Shown in pieces: positions 33,466 to 41,722 of a stretch of DNA of 64,000 nucleotides. This stretch comes from Parabacteroides johnsonii DSM 18315 (GTDB lineage Bacteria > Bacteroidota > Bacteroidia > Bacteroidales > Tannerellaceae). The DNA lies in contig NZ_CP102285.1 of the NCBI RefSeq assembly GCF_025151045.1, forward strand, positions 4,278,001-4,342,000. The letters run 5' to 3'. Position 1 is the first letter of the stretch. The number at the start of each line of letters is the position of its first letter. Both the position numbers and the translations under genes were made by a program. The notes below the pieces were generated by a model, which worked only from the letters and a program-made list of their open reading frames with translations, ran no database searches and had not been told where the DNA came from.

Positions 33466-34182
33466 ATGAAACGAATTGTGTTTTTATTGTTCTCAGTTTT
33501 CTGTGCATGTGCACTTAGTGCACAATCTCTTAACACGCTGACTCCGAAAGAAGAAAAGCAGGGATGGGTATTACTTTTCAATGGTACGAACCTGGACGGA
33601 TGGACTTCGGTCGGCAAGAATGTTCCTCCTACAAACGGATGGACGGTAGAAGACGGTATCCTGACTGTCAACAAAAAAGGTGAAAAACGGGGTGGTGACA
33701 TCATTACGAAAGACGAATATTCCGATTTCGACCTTTGTTTTGAATTCCGCTTGACAAAAGGCGCTAACAGCGGGGTGAAGTATTTCTTTACCAAATATGA
33801 CGAAGGAGGCTGGTTAGGGCAGGAGTTCCAAGTCCTGGATGACGACAACCACCCGGATGCCAAATTAGGACGCGATGGAAACCGTAAGACTGCTTCTCTG
33901 TATGACATGATTCCGGCGGGCAAAAAACAGCTGAATCCGATCGGAGAATGGAACCAGGGACGTGTTGTAGCTAAAGGCAACAAGGTGACTCATTACCTGA
34001 ACGGAAAGAAAACTGTCAGCTACGACCGTTCGAGCGAAGCTTACAAAAAGATTTGGGAAATGAGCAAGTACAAAAAGTCGAAGCCGATGTTTGGTAGTGT
34101 AAAGCAGGGCCATATCCTTTTGCAGGACCATGCTGACGAGGTTTCTTTCAGAAATATCAAGATTCGGAATCTGTCAAAATAA
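33466..34182 (+). CDS. secreted DUF1080 (3-keto-disaccharide hydrolase-like) protein
   Basis: 238 residues from MKRIVFLLF, which starts a signal peptide (CACALSAQS); the longer frame from 33322 overlaps the channel gene. The rest is one DUF1080 domain: GWVLLFNGTNLDGWTS, GGDIITKDEYSDFDLCFEFR, GANSGVKYF, GPLLQDHADEVSFRNIKIR-type ending. Members are concanavalin-like beta-sandwich enzymes or binding proteins, and some hydrolyse 3-keto-glycosides in the periplasm. A TATATTTG -7 box lies at 33398-33405. It stands alone, with trpS 44 nt downstream. Confidence 0.88.
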   Translation: MKRIVFLLFSVFCACALSAQSLNTLTPKEEKQGWVLLFNGTNLDGWTSVGKNVPPTNGWTVEDGILTVNKKGEKRGGDIITKDEYSDFDLCFEFRLTKGANSGVKYFFTKYDEGGWLGQEFQVLDDDNHPDAKLGRDGNRKTASLYDMIPAGKKQLNPIGEWNQGRVVAKGNKVTHYLNGKKTVSYDRSSEAYKKIWEMSKYKKSKPMFGSVKQGHILLQDHADEVSFRNIKIRNLSK

Positions 34183-34186
34183 TTAT

Positions 34187-34194
34187 TATCTTTG
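34187..34194 (+). promoter_or_regulatory. -7 box of trpS
   Basis: TATCTTTG, with a one-mismatch -33 box TTCG (34163-34166) exactly 20 nt upstream, 32 nt before the trpS start. The -33 box lies inside the end of the DUF1080 gene. Confidence 0.55.
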
Positions 34195-34226
34195 TCGCCA
34201 TTTGATATAAATAATTAAGAAAGAAA

Positions 34227-35279
34227 ATGGAAACAGTAGTAAGTGGCATTCGCCCAACGGGTAATTTGCATCTGGGGAATTACTTCGGAGCAGTAAAAGG
34301 ATTTTTGCAAATGCAAAATGAGTATAATTGCTTTTTCTTTATTGCAGACTGGCACTCGTTGACTACACATCCGCATCCCGATAATATCCGTAATAGTGTA
34401 AAGACAATTCTGGCTGAATATCTGGCTTGCGGCATCGACCCGGAAAAAGCGACCATCTATCTGCAGAGCGATGTGCGCGAAATTCCCGAACTGTATCTGT
34501 ATTTGAATATGAATGCGGGGATCGGTGAGTTGATGCGTACTACTTCTTTCAAGGATAAGGCGCGCCAGCAGCTGCACATTGACCGTGTCAACACCACAGA
34601 AGGCGATGTGGAAAAGGAAATTTTCAACGAGGGGAACAAACATAGCGTAAGCGCTGGTTTGCTGACCTACCCGACTCTGATGGCAGCCGATATCATTATC
34701 CATAAGGCAGTGAAGGTGCCGGTTGGGAAAGACCAGGAGCAGAATATGGAAATGGCCCGCCGTTTTGCCCGCCGTTTTAACGCGACTTACGGAGTCGAAT
34801 GTTTCCCGGAACCTGCCTCTTTCTATTATTCCAGTAAGGCGATCAAAGTGCCCGGATTGGACGGATCCGGCAAGATGGGAAAGAGCGAAGGAAATGCGAT
34901 CTACCTGATTGACGATGAAAAGACAATCAAGAAGAAGGTGATGAAAGCTGTGACGGATGCCGGTCCGACGGAGCCGAACAGTGTGAAACCTGAGCCGATT
35001 GCCAATCTGTTTACGATGATGGAGATCGTATCGACGAAAGATACTTTCGATTTCTTCAATGAGAAATACAACAATTGCGAGATCCGTTACGGAGATTTGA
35101 AAAAGCAATTGGCTGAAGACATCAATAATTTCTGCGCCCCGATTCGCGAACGTATTTTGGACATTCGTTCCAACGAAGACTATTTGGCGAAAGTAGCCCG
35201 TATGGGGGCCGAAAAAGCAAGCGAGAGCGCTGCGAAAACGTTGCGTGAAGTGCGCGAGATTATCGGATTCAGAGGATAA
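34227..35279 (+). CDS. trpS: tryptophanyl-tRNA synthetase
   Basis: 350 residues, a normal length for bacterial TrpRS. Class I signatures are the HIGH-type HLGN (residues 15-18, in RPTGNLHLGNYFGA) and the KMSKS-type KMGKS (residues 216-220, followed by EGN). MNAGIGELMRTTSFKDK and YPTLMAADII are typical of the tryptophan-binding fold. It charges tRNA-Trp with tryptophan using ATP. Its own promoter and a strong downstream hairpin suggest a single-gene unit. Confidence 0.96.
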   Translation: METVVSGIRPTGNLHLGNYFGAVKGFLQMQNEYNCFFFIADWHSLTTHPHPDNIRNSVKTILAEYLACGIDPEKATIYLQSDVREIPELYLYLNMNAGIGELMRTTSFKDKARQQLHIDRVNTTEGDVEKEIFNEGNKHSVSAGLLTYPTLMAADIIIHKAVKVPVGKDQEQNMEMARRFARRFNATYGVECFPEPASFYYSSKAIKVPGLDGSGKMGKSEGNAIYLIDDEKTIKKKVMKAVTDAGPTEPNSVKPEPIANLFTMMEIVSTKDTFDFFNEKYNNCEIRYGDLKKQLAEDINNFCAPIRERILDIRSNEDYLAKVARMGAEKASESAAKTLREVREIIGFRG

Positions 35280-35302
35280 ATTTATTCCGGTTTACATATT
35301 GA

Positions 35303-35369
35303 GACATAGATCACGCCGAACTTACGGATTAATTAAAGCCGTACAGTCTGTGTGATCTATGTCTTTTTT
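35303..35369 (+). terminator. trpS rho-independent terminator
   Basis: Arms GACATAGATCAC (35303-35314) and GTGATCTATGTC (35352-35363) form a perfect 12-bp stem with a long loop, followed by TTTTTTA. It lies 23 nt after the trpS stop. Confidence 0.8.
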
Positions 35370-35493
35370 ATGTGCGTATGATAGTAATATTGTGCGATAT
35401 AATTTATTAAAAACATAATAAAGAACCTGAAAATCGGATTATTAAGTGAAAAACTACTTTACTTTGCAGTGAATAGAGACAAATAACAAATGT

Positions 35494-36009
35494 ATGGCGG
35501 CAATATCTGCGGGAGAGTTTGAACGTATTTTCAAGGAGCTGTATAAGCCCCTGTGTTTGTTTGCACTCCGTTTTACAGAAAAAACGGAAGATGCCGAGGA
35601 CGTCGTGCAGCAGGCTTTTGCCGATGTTTGGGATAAAAACAGCCATAATGTGGTAATTGCTAACTTTAAGTCCTATCTCTACCAGGCGGTACGGAATCGT
35701 TCCCTTACGCTTATCGCCCAATCTTCCGATACGTTACAGACGACAGAATGTCTTGCCGATATAGAGGATCTGTCGGAAGAGGAACAGATATATCAATCGG
35801 AACGGGATGCGCGCCTCTGGGCGGCTATCGACGAACTGCCTGCCGAACGGAAGAAGATATTTCTGCTTTCCAAGCGGGACGGACTGAAATATCAGGAGAT
35901 TGCAGAAGAGTTGCATATTTCCATTAAAACAGTTGAAAACCAGATAGGAAAAGCGTTAAAGACTTTGCGGGAAACTGCTGTGCGGATTTATTGTTTCTTT
36001 TTTTCTTGA
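35494..36009 (+). CDS. ECF sigma-70 factor (FecI-like)
   Basis: 171 residues. Region 2 (LYKPLCLFALRFTEKTEDAEDVVQQAFADVWDK, residues 10-45) and region 4 (IDELPAERKKIFLLSKRDGLKYQEIAEELHISIKTVENQIGKALKTLR) are intact and linked directly, as in ECF factors. It is the first gene of a cluster with a FecR-like protein and two TonB receptors. The motif found downstream of it and before the second receptor is a likely target. Confidence 0.92.
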   Translation: MAAISAGEFERIFKELYKPLCLFALRFTEKTEDAEDVVQQAFADVWDKNSHNVVIANFKSYLYQAVRNRSLTLIAQSSDTLQTTECLADIEDLSEEEQIYQSERDARLWAAIDELPAERKKIFLLSKRDGLKYQEIAEELHISIKTVENQIGKALKTLRETAVRIYCFFFS

Positions 36010-36015
36010 ATGAGT

Positions 36016-36042
36016 AGGGGTTTTTTCAGATTTCCTGTCTTA
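36016..36042 (+). promoter_or_regulatory. candidate ECF-sigma promoter 1
   Basis: AGGGGTTTTTTC (from 36016) and GTCTTA (from 36037) have starts 21 nt apart. The same two elements with identical spacing occur at 41671-41697. It lies between the sigma gene and the barrel gene, about 50 nt before the latter. Confidence 0.6.
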
Positions 36043-36091
36043 GTGATAGAATGGTTAAAATGTTTATGTATCACTAATGCAAAAAAGAGAG

Positions 36092-36850
36092 ATGAAGAAA
36101 TTCGTGTTATTTGTGATGTTGATGATGGGTGTGGTATCAGTGAGCGCACAGCGGTGGTCGCTGACACCGGAAGTAGGGATGATGGCAGTCAAGAGAGGTG
36201 GAGATGTCTATATCAATGAACAGAAGCCGACTTGGAATACTCGTTGGAAAGTCGGGGTTGGTGTGGAGTTTGCCGTCAGACCGGATCGTTTTTCATTGAA
36301 ATCAGGTTTGTATTATACCCAGCGGGGATATTCGAGACATTCGATTTTGTTTGGGAGTGTTTACCCGACGACTGACGATCAATCGAAACCTACTTTTAAT
36401 GAAAGTTATTATAAAACGAATCGTCATTTTTTGCAGGTTCCGTTGATGGCAAATTTGTCATTCCGTTTAGCGGAGAATGTACGGTTGAATCTGGCAGCCG
36501 GTCCTTATGTCGCTTATTCGGTGGGAGATAAAAATATAGGTAAGTATAATGAATATACGCCGGGTTATAGTGGTGGTTACGGAAGCTATGGCTTTAACTA
36601 TTATGGTGGTAACGGTGGTTATCTGTATGGTGACGGATGGATAGGGCAAGGTTTTAGTTATGAGAGTCGGACGCATGATAATCCTTTTGACTGGGGACTT
36701 TCGTTTCAGGCAGGATTGGAAATTGGTTCCTGTGTGATGAGCGTCGGTTACGATGCTTCTTTAGGCAAGGAATATGACTATGATTCAGTCGACTTAAAAT
36801 ATCATACCTTCAGCTTGTCTGTCGGGTATAAATTCAAATTAGGAAAATAA
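36092..36850 (+). CDS. outer-membrane beta-barrel protein (PorT/OmpW-like)
   Basis: 252 residues from MKKFVLFVM (signal peptide ending VSAQR). Alternating beta-strands end in the aromatic-terminated FSLSVGYKFKLGK typical of outer-membrane barrels. A Gly/Tyr-rich loop (GYSGGYGSYGFNYYGG region, about residues 155-185) is probably surface exposed. It sits between the sigma factor and the FecR gene, an unusual place for a barrel, and follows ECF promoter 1. Function unknown; it may be the most direct target of the sigma factor. Confidence 0.75.
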   Translation: MKKFVLFVMLMMGVVSVSAQRWSLTPEVGMMAVKRGGDVYINEQKPTWNTRWKVGVGVEFAVRPDRFSLKSGLYYTQRGYSRHSILFGSVYPTTDDQSKPTFNESYYKTNRHFLQVPLMANLSFRLAENVRLNLAAGPYVAYSVGDKNIGKYNEYTPGYSGGYGSYGFNYYGGNGGYLYGDGWIGQGFSYESRTHDNPFDWGLSFQAGLEIGSCVMSVGYDASLGKEYDYDSVDLKYHTFSLSVGYKFKLGK

Positions 36851-36869
36851 ACAATGGAGAGTGCTGTGG

Positions 36870-36903
36870 CAATTGTCCATTGTCAATTATCAATTGTCAA
36901 TTG
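36870..36903. repeat. CAATTGTC-type dispersed repeat before fecR
   Basis: CAATTGTCCATTGTCAATT followed by ATCAATTGTCAATTG, imperfect tandem and palindromic. It shares its core with the repeats at 4.6 kb. It would be translated as LSIVNYQLSIE if the upstream in-frame ATG at 36861 were used. Confidence 0.6.
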
Positions 36904-36905
36904 AA

Positions 36906-37751
36906 ATGATGAACAACGAGCAAGATGATAGATTTGAAAAACGCCTTCGTTTTGTAGCCCGGCGCTACAAAGAGGGAAGCTTGGATGAGGATAAGGCTTG
37001 GGAGCGGTTTGTTTCCCGACAGGGAATCCGTCGCCAGGTCGCTTTCCGCCGTTATTGGATGGCGGCTGCCTCTGTTATGCTCTTGCTTATTGGATTCGGC
37101 ACTTTTTATATGAAAGAGCGGAATAATCCCGAATGGGTATCTGTCGTTACTGTATCGGGGCAGCTGAAAGATGTTTATTTGCCGGATAGTACATTGGTAT
37201 CGATGGCCGGAAATTCGACACTCCGGTATGATGTGAAGAAATATGGAAAGGAAAGGCGTGTAGTGGAGATGACCGGAAAAGCTTTTTTCCAGGTGAAGAG
37301 GAACGAGGCACGCCCCTTTTCCGTTCATACGGCTATGACGGAGGTGACGGTTTTGGGTACCAGTTTCCAGATAAGCGAACAACCGGGAATGACGGAAGTC
37401 GATGTTGTGACGGGAAAAGTGCGTTTTGCAGCCGGGAAGGAGCCTGAACCGGTTATCCTGACGGCGGGAATGTCGGCCTCTTATTCGAATGAAAAGAAAG
37501 AAATAGATATCCTGAAGGAAGAGAATCCGAATCATCTTTCCTGGAAAACGAAGCAGTTAAGGTTCAACGATACGCCTTTGGAGAAGGTGATCAGGGATCT
37601 GAACGAGTATTACCAGGTAGAGATCACCAACAAAGTGGATTCGCCGGATTCCAGGCTGACCGCTACATTCAACGATTTGCCTCTTGACGAAGTCCTGCTG
37701 GTTATCAATCAGACGTTAGATATCCGACTGGTTCCCCGGAAGGATAAGTAA
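36906..37751 (+). CDS. FecR-family anti-sigma factor
   Basis: 281 residues from MMNNEQDD at 36906; the alternative start at 36861 would begin inside repeat DNA. A cytoplasmic N-terminus of about 60 residues, one transmembrane helix (YWMAAASVMLLLIGFGTFYM) and a periplasmic FecR domain (VSVVTVSGQLKDVYLPDSTLVSM, ARPFSVHTAMTEVTVLGTSFQI, then the C-terminal STN-like segment ending VINQTLDIRLV). It would hold the ECF factor until signalled by the TonB receptor's N-terminal domain. Confidence 0.92.
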   Translation: MMNNEQDDRFEKRLRFVARRYKEGSLDEDKAWERFVSRQGIRRQVAFRRYWMAAASVMLLLIGFGTFYMKERNNPEWVSVVTVSGQLKDVYLPDSTLVSMAGNSTLRYDVKKYGKERRVVEMTGKAFFQVKRNEARPFSVHTAMTEVTVLGTSFQISEQPGMTEVDVVTGKVRFAAGKEPEPVILTAGMSASYSNEKKEIDILKEENPNHLSWKTKQLRFNDTPLEKVIRDLNEYYQVEITNKVDSPDSRLTATFNDLPLDEVLLVINQTLDIRLVPRKDK

Positions 37752-37762
37752 AAAAAGAACTT

Positions 37763-40423
37763 ATGTATCGTGTTTACCTATTTGTCATCGGGATTTGTAT
37801 GTGTTGCCCGTTGATCAGGGCGAAAGAGCCATTGTCCCTGTTGGTGGATCCGACTCCTACTGTTACGCTGGATATGAAGCGGGTGCCGTTACAGGATATT
37901 TTGTTAGAGATCGAAAAGCAGACCGGTCTGTTTTTTTCCTATGAATCGTCGATGTTGAAAGAATTTCGCCATGTTTCGTTAACGGTGCGCGACGAGTCTC
38001 TTTCCTATTGCCTGAAACGGCTGTTCGGCCCTTTACCTCTTGTTTACCGGATGACGGGGCATTATGTGATATTGAAACGGAAACCCCGGCAATATACTAT
38101 CAGCGGGTTTGTGCGGGATTCCGCGTCCTATGAGAGCCTGATTGCGGCAACCGTGGTGGAGCGTTCTTCCGGGAAAGGGTCGGTTTCCAATAATTACGGT
38201 TTTTATAGCATTACGTTGCCTCCGGGGAAAGTGGTGCTGTCTTCTTCTTATGTTGGCTACGAGCCCTGTTCCGTTACATTCGAGTTGACCCGAGACACGA
38301 TGATCGATCTCTCCCTATCGCCTGCCGGGGTACTGGGGGAAGTCGTGATAAAAGGAATTTCTCCCCGGTCGGATGTTTTGAACAGTCGGGTAGGGGTGTC
38401 GGATGTTCCGGCAAGCCGGGTGAAATCGTTGCCGGCCCTGTTGGGCGAAACGGATGTTGTCAAGACTTTGCAACGGCTACCGGGTGTGACCGGAGGAACA
38501 GAAGGCATGAGTGGCTTGTTTGTGAGGGGAGGCGATGGCGACGATAACCTGTTTCTGCTTGATGGAAATCCGGTCTATCATACAGACCATGTGCTAGGCT
38601 TCTTTTCGGCTTTCAATCCGGATGCAGTGAAGAATGCCACTTTTTATAAAGGAAGTTTTCCGGCGGAATACGGCGGGAGACTTTCTTCTGTTATAGATGT
38701 GCGTACGAACGAGGGAAACCGGAAAGAATATCACGGGAATATCTCGGTCGGCTTGCTGGCGGCGAGGGCCAATCTCGAAGGGCCGATCATCAAAGATAGG
38801 TCTTCATTCAACGTGTCGGTGCGGCGTACCTGGATGGAACTGATCACTTGGCCGGTCATGACGGCTGTGAACAAGAAGGCCGATACCGAAGTGAAAGGCG
38901 GATACCATTTCTACGACATGAATGCCAAAATCGATTATTCTTTTACGGACCGCAGCCGTGCCTATCTGAGCTTTTACATGGGAAGCGACAGTTACCGTAA
39001 CGGCGAGGACTCGAAAGACATACATGGCGAAGATCGGGACTTCCGCTGGCGTTGGGGAAACCTGATCGGGTCTGCCGGGTGGAACTACCTGATCAACCGG
39101 AAACTGTTTGCCACTTTTACCGGAGGATATACCCGCTATCGTTCACATATTATCCAAAAGCAAAATGCATTTGTCTCTTCGGCAGATAAGAGCGGACAGG
39201 TCTATTTCCAGGAAGGGCATTATCGTTCGGCTATGGAAGATGTGAATCTGAGAGCCTCTTTCGATTATCGCCCGAATGTCGACCACCGGATCCGGATGGG
39301 AAGTGATTACCTGTTCCATCTTTTCCGTCCCGAACAGAGCAATATGAGTTCTTGGTATAAGGATTCGGTTGTTTCGCAAATGAATAATACGGTCTTTTCG
39401 CATTCCTTGATTCATGGCCACGAGGTTTCCCTGTATGCTGAAGACGAAATGTTACTGACCGATCGGTTGCGGGTGAATGCCGGGCTGCGCTTTACCCTTT
39501 TCCACGTACAAGGAGAGACGTATCAGTCGTTCCAGCCTCGTTTTTCCGCCCGCTACCTGTTAGGGCGGAACCTGTCGGCAAAAGTGTCCTATACGAAGAT
39601 GAACCAATATATCCATTTATTGTCCAACAGTTATATCAGTCAGCCGACGGATATTTGGGTACCGGTTACCGGGAATATCCGTCCGATGCATGCGCACCAG
39701 GTGACGGGTGGCCTCTTTTGGCATTATAAAGGATTGGATTTCTCTGCTGAAGGCTACTACAAACGGATGAATAATTTGGTGGAATATAAGGATAACGGTC
39801 CGGTTTTACCCTCTTTTGCAGGCTGGGAAGACCGGGTTGGAGTGGGCAAAGGGCGTTCTTACGGTCTGGAACTGATAGTACAGAAAAAGACCGGGCGGTT
39901 TAACGGATGGATCGGGTATACACTCTCCTGGTCCGACCGCTGGTTTCCGGATGGAACGGTCAACAAGGGGCATCGTTTCCCCTCCAAATACGACAACCGG
40001 CATAAGGTCGATATCGTTACTTCCTACAAACTGTCTAAAAAGGTGGAACTGACGGCAGCCTGGATGTATAAGTCCGGTAATCACCTGACGATTCAGGACG
40101 TGCAATACCGTCCGTTGCCGGAGCTGACGGAGCGTGGCTACCGGGAGGAGCTTGGGTGGGGATATGGCCAGAACGCGAGTTCGCGCAACAATTACCAGCT
40201 TCCGGCTTACCACCGGCTTGATTTGGGCGTCAATTTCTATCGGTATAAGAAGAACGGGCGTATGGGAATCTGGAACCTGAGCCTTTGCAATGCTTATTTT
40301 AAGGCGAATCCTTTTTCGGTCCGTCCTGTTTATTATCAAACGGAAAAGGGCCGGGAGGTTGTGTTGGAACAGACCTTGTTGTTCCTTTTTGTCCCTTCCA
40401 TCTCTTACACATATAAATTCTGA
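37763..40423 (+). CDS. TonB-dependent receptor with STN signalling domain, copy 1
   Basis: 886 residues. In order: signal peptide, STN domain (LDMKRVPLQDILLEIEKQTGLFFSYESSML, about residues 36-110), a carboxypeptidase-regulatory-like domain (YTISGFVRDSASYESLIAATV, about 112-195), a plug (VKTLQRLPGVTGGTEGMSGLFVRGGDGDDNLFLLDGNPVYH, about 232-280) and a 22-strand barrel ending TYKF. It takes up a ligand across the outer membrane using TonB energy, and the STN domain signals to FecR. Paralog of the receptor at 41723. The ligand is not deducible. Confidence 0.92.
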   Translation: MYRVYLFVIGICMCCPLIRAKEPLSLLVDPTPTVTLDMKRVPLQDILLEIEKQTGLFFSYESSMLKEFRHVSLTVRDESLSYCLKRLFGPLPLVYRMTGHYVILKRKPRQYTISGFVRDSASYESLIAATVVERSSGKGSVSNNYGFYSITLPPGKVVLSSSYVGYEPCSVTFELTRDTMIDLSLSPAGVLGEVVIKGISPRSDVLNSRVGVSDVPASRVKSLPALLGETDVVKTLQRLPGVTGGTEGMSGLFVRGGDGDDNLFLLDGNPVYHTDHVLGFFSAFNPDAVKNATFYKGSFPAEYGGRLSSVIDVRTNEGNRKEYHGNISVGLLAARANLEGPIIKDRSSFNVSVRRTWMELITWPVMTAVNKKADTEVKGGYHFYDMNAKIDYSFTDRSRAYLSFYMGSDSYRNGEDSKDIHGEDRDFRWRWGNLIGSAGWNYLINRKLFATFTGGYTRYRSHIIQKQNAFVSSADKSGQVYFQEGHYRSAMEDVNLRASFDYRPNVDHRIRMGSDYLFHLFRPEQSNMSSWYKDSVVSQMNNTVFSHSLIHGHEVSLYAEDEMLLTDRLRVNAGLRFTLFHVQGETYQSFQPRFSARYLLGRNLSAKVSYTKMNQYIHLLSNSYISQPTDIWVPVTGNIRPMHAHQVTGGLFWHYKGLDFSAEGYYKRMNNLVEYKDNGPVLPSFAGWEDRVGVGKGRSYGLELIVQKKTGRFNGWIGYTLSWSDRWFPDGTVNKGHRFPSKYDNRHKVDIVTSYKLSKKVELTAAWMYKSGNHLTIQDVQYRPLPELTERGYREELGWGYGQNASSRNNYQLPAYHRLDLGVNFYRYKKNGRMGIWNLSLCNAYFKANPFSVRPVYYQTEKGREVVLEQTLLFLFVPSISYTYKF

Positions 40424-40428
40424 TGGTG

Positions 40429-41451
40429 ATGAAAAAGATACTGTTTGCCTTGTGCTTGCTTTTGTTTGCCTCCTGTACCCGTGATGTGGTGTTGGTTCTT
40501 CCGCCCGTTTCTCCGCGCCTGGTGCTGAACGCTTCCGTTTCTCCGGATACGGATGTGACGGCTTTCTTGTCCAGAAGCTGGTTTGTCCTGGACACGGTCA
40601 CGGACGACGGGGTTGCGGACGGCAACATACAAGTGTTTATAAACGACCGTTTGCAAGGATGTATGCAGCCCGTTCCCGATAGTCGGTTTGCAGGCCGGTA
40701 TGTATTGCCCGGATGTCGTGTGAAGGCCGGTGATCGCTTGCGGCTGGAAGCCGGAGCAGAAGGTTTCGAGCCGATAGGAGGAGAGACGGTTATTCCGGAC
40801 CCGGTGGAGATGTTGTCTGTCGATACGGTCCGTTTTACCCGTTTTGGCTATGCCGGATATGAATATCCTTCCATACGGCTGTATGTCCGGTTTCGTGACA
40901 AGCTGGATAAGCGGAATTATTATCGCTTGATAATCGAGAAGCTGACGGAGTATCAGAAAGGAGACAGCGTGATAACCTGTAGTTCGATGTATAGGTCGGA
41001 ACCTGCTTGTTCGGGTTGGCTGAGTGTGGTTTATGAAGATCCGGTATTTCGTTCGACGGCGACGAATCCGGTTATCGAGCAGTTGGACGGGACGACTTGC
41101 CGGGGCACGTTTACGGATGATATGTTCGATGGCGAAGACTATACGGTCCGCTCTTCTTTCTGGCCTGTTGATCATTCCTTTAAGGGTGATTCGGTGACGA
41201 CAACAGTGCATTATGATGTCCGCCTGGTGGCTATTTCGGAAGAATACTACCGGTATCTGGTCGTCATCCGTAATTTCTCGATCTCGTTGGGCGATGCTTA
41301 TTTAGACGGCTTGGTGGAGCCTACTGCTACTTATACGAATGTCGAAGGCGGCTTCGGAGTCGTTGCCGGTTGCCAACTGGCCCATCGTCGTTTCACAATG
41401 CCTTTCGGTGACAAGGAACCTTATTGGACCCCGTTTACTGTTTATGATTGA
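40429..41451 (+). CDS. DUF4249 lipoprotein, partner of receptor 1
   Basis: 340 residues from MKKILFALC, lipoprotein Cys14 (LFASC). DUF4249 features: LVLNASVSPDTDVTAFLSRSWFVLD near the N-terminus, then beta-rich domains and a C-terminal ATYTNVEGGFGVVAG. The receptor's stop overlaps an upstream ATG (40423), so receptor and lipoprotein are translated together. Such proteins probably sit at the surface over the barrel, as SusD does for SusC; the role is inferred from pairing. Confidence 0.83.
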   Translation: MKKILFALCLLLFASCTRDVVLVLPPVSPRLVLNASVSPDTDVTAFLSRSWFVLDTVTDDGVADGNIQVFINDRLQGCMQPVPDSRFAGRYVLPGCRVKAGDRLRLEAGAEGFEPIGGETVIPDPVEMLSVDTVRFTRFGYAGYEYPSIRLYVRFRDKLDKRNYYRLIIEKLTEYQKGDSVITCSSMYRSEPACSGWLSVVYEDPVFRSTATNPVIEQLDGTTCRGTFTDDMFDGEDYTVRSSFWPVDHSFKGDSVTTTVHYDVRLVAISEEYYRYLVVIRNFSISLGDAYLDGLVEPTATYTNVEGGFGVVAGCQLAHRRFTMPFGDKEPYWTPFTVYD

Positions 41452-41670
41452 TTTTAAAAACTGTTTTGATTTTTTACAAACAGCCAGCTTTGTTATTTTG
41501 CTGTTGTTTTCGACTATGCTTTGAGTGTCTTTTGGGCCATATCCGCCTTTCTTCTTCGTCAGATAGCCCGCTCTCTTCCTCATCAGAGCGACGAATCAGA
41601 TCCAAAAATACATCTCAAATCATGAGGCGAAAAAATCAAAACAGTTTCTTATAATTTTTTCGAATCGGAT

Positions 41671-41697
41671 AGGGGTTTTTCCGTTTTTCCCGTCTTA
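41671..41697 (+). promoter_or_regulatory. candidate ECF-sigma promoter 2
   Basis: AGGGGTTTTT (from 41671) and CGTCTTA (41691-41697), spaced as in the copy at 36016. It lies 26 nt before the second receptor's start codon. The 270-nt gap from 41452 otherwise holds no supported gene. Confidence 0.6.
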
Positions 41698-41722
41698 TGG
41701 ATAAAATGTCAATAAAGATAAG

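Noticed and set aside
34215-35108. 297-codon minus-strand frame opposite trpS
   Set aside because: trpS is certain on the other strand. The antisense product has no recognisable domain or start context.
40405-41211. 268-codon minus-strand frame opposite the DUF4249 gene
   Set aside because: Shadow of the plus-strand lipoprotein gene, with no signal or family features.
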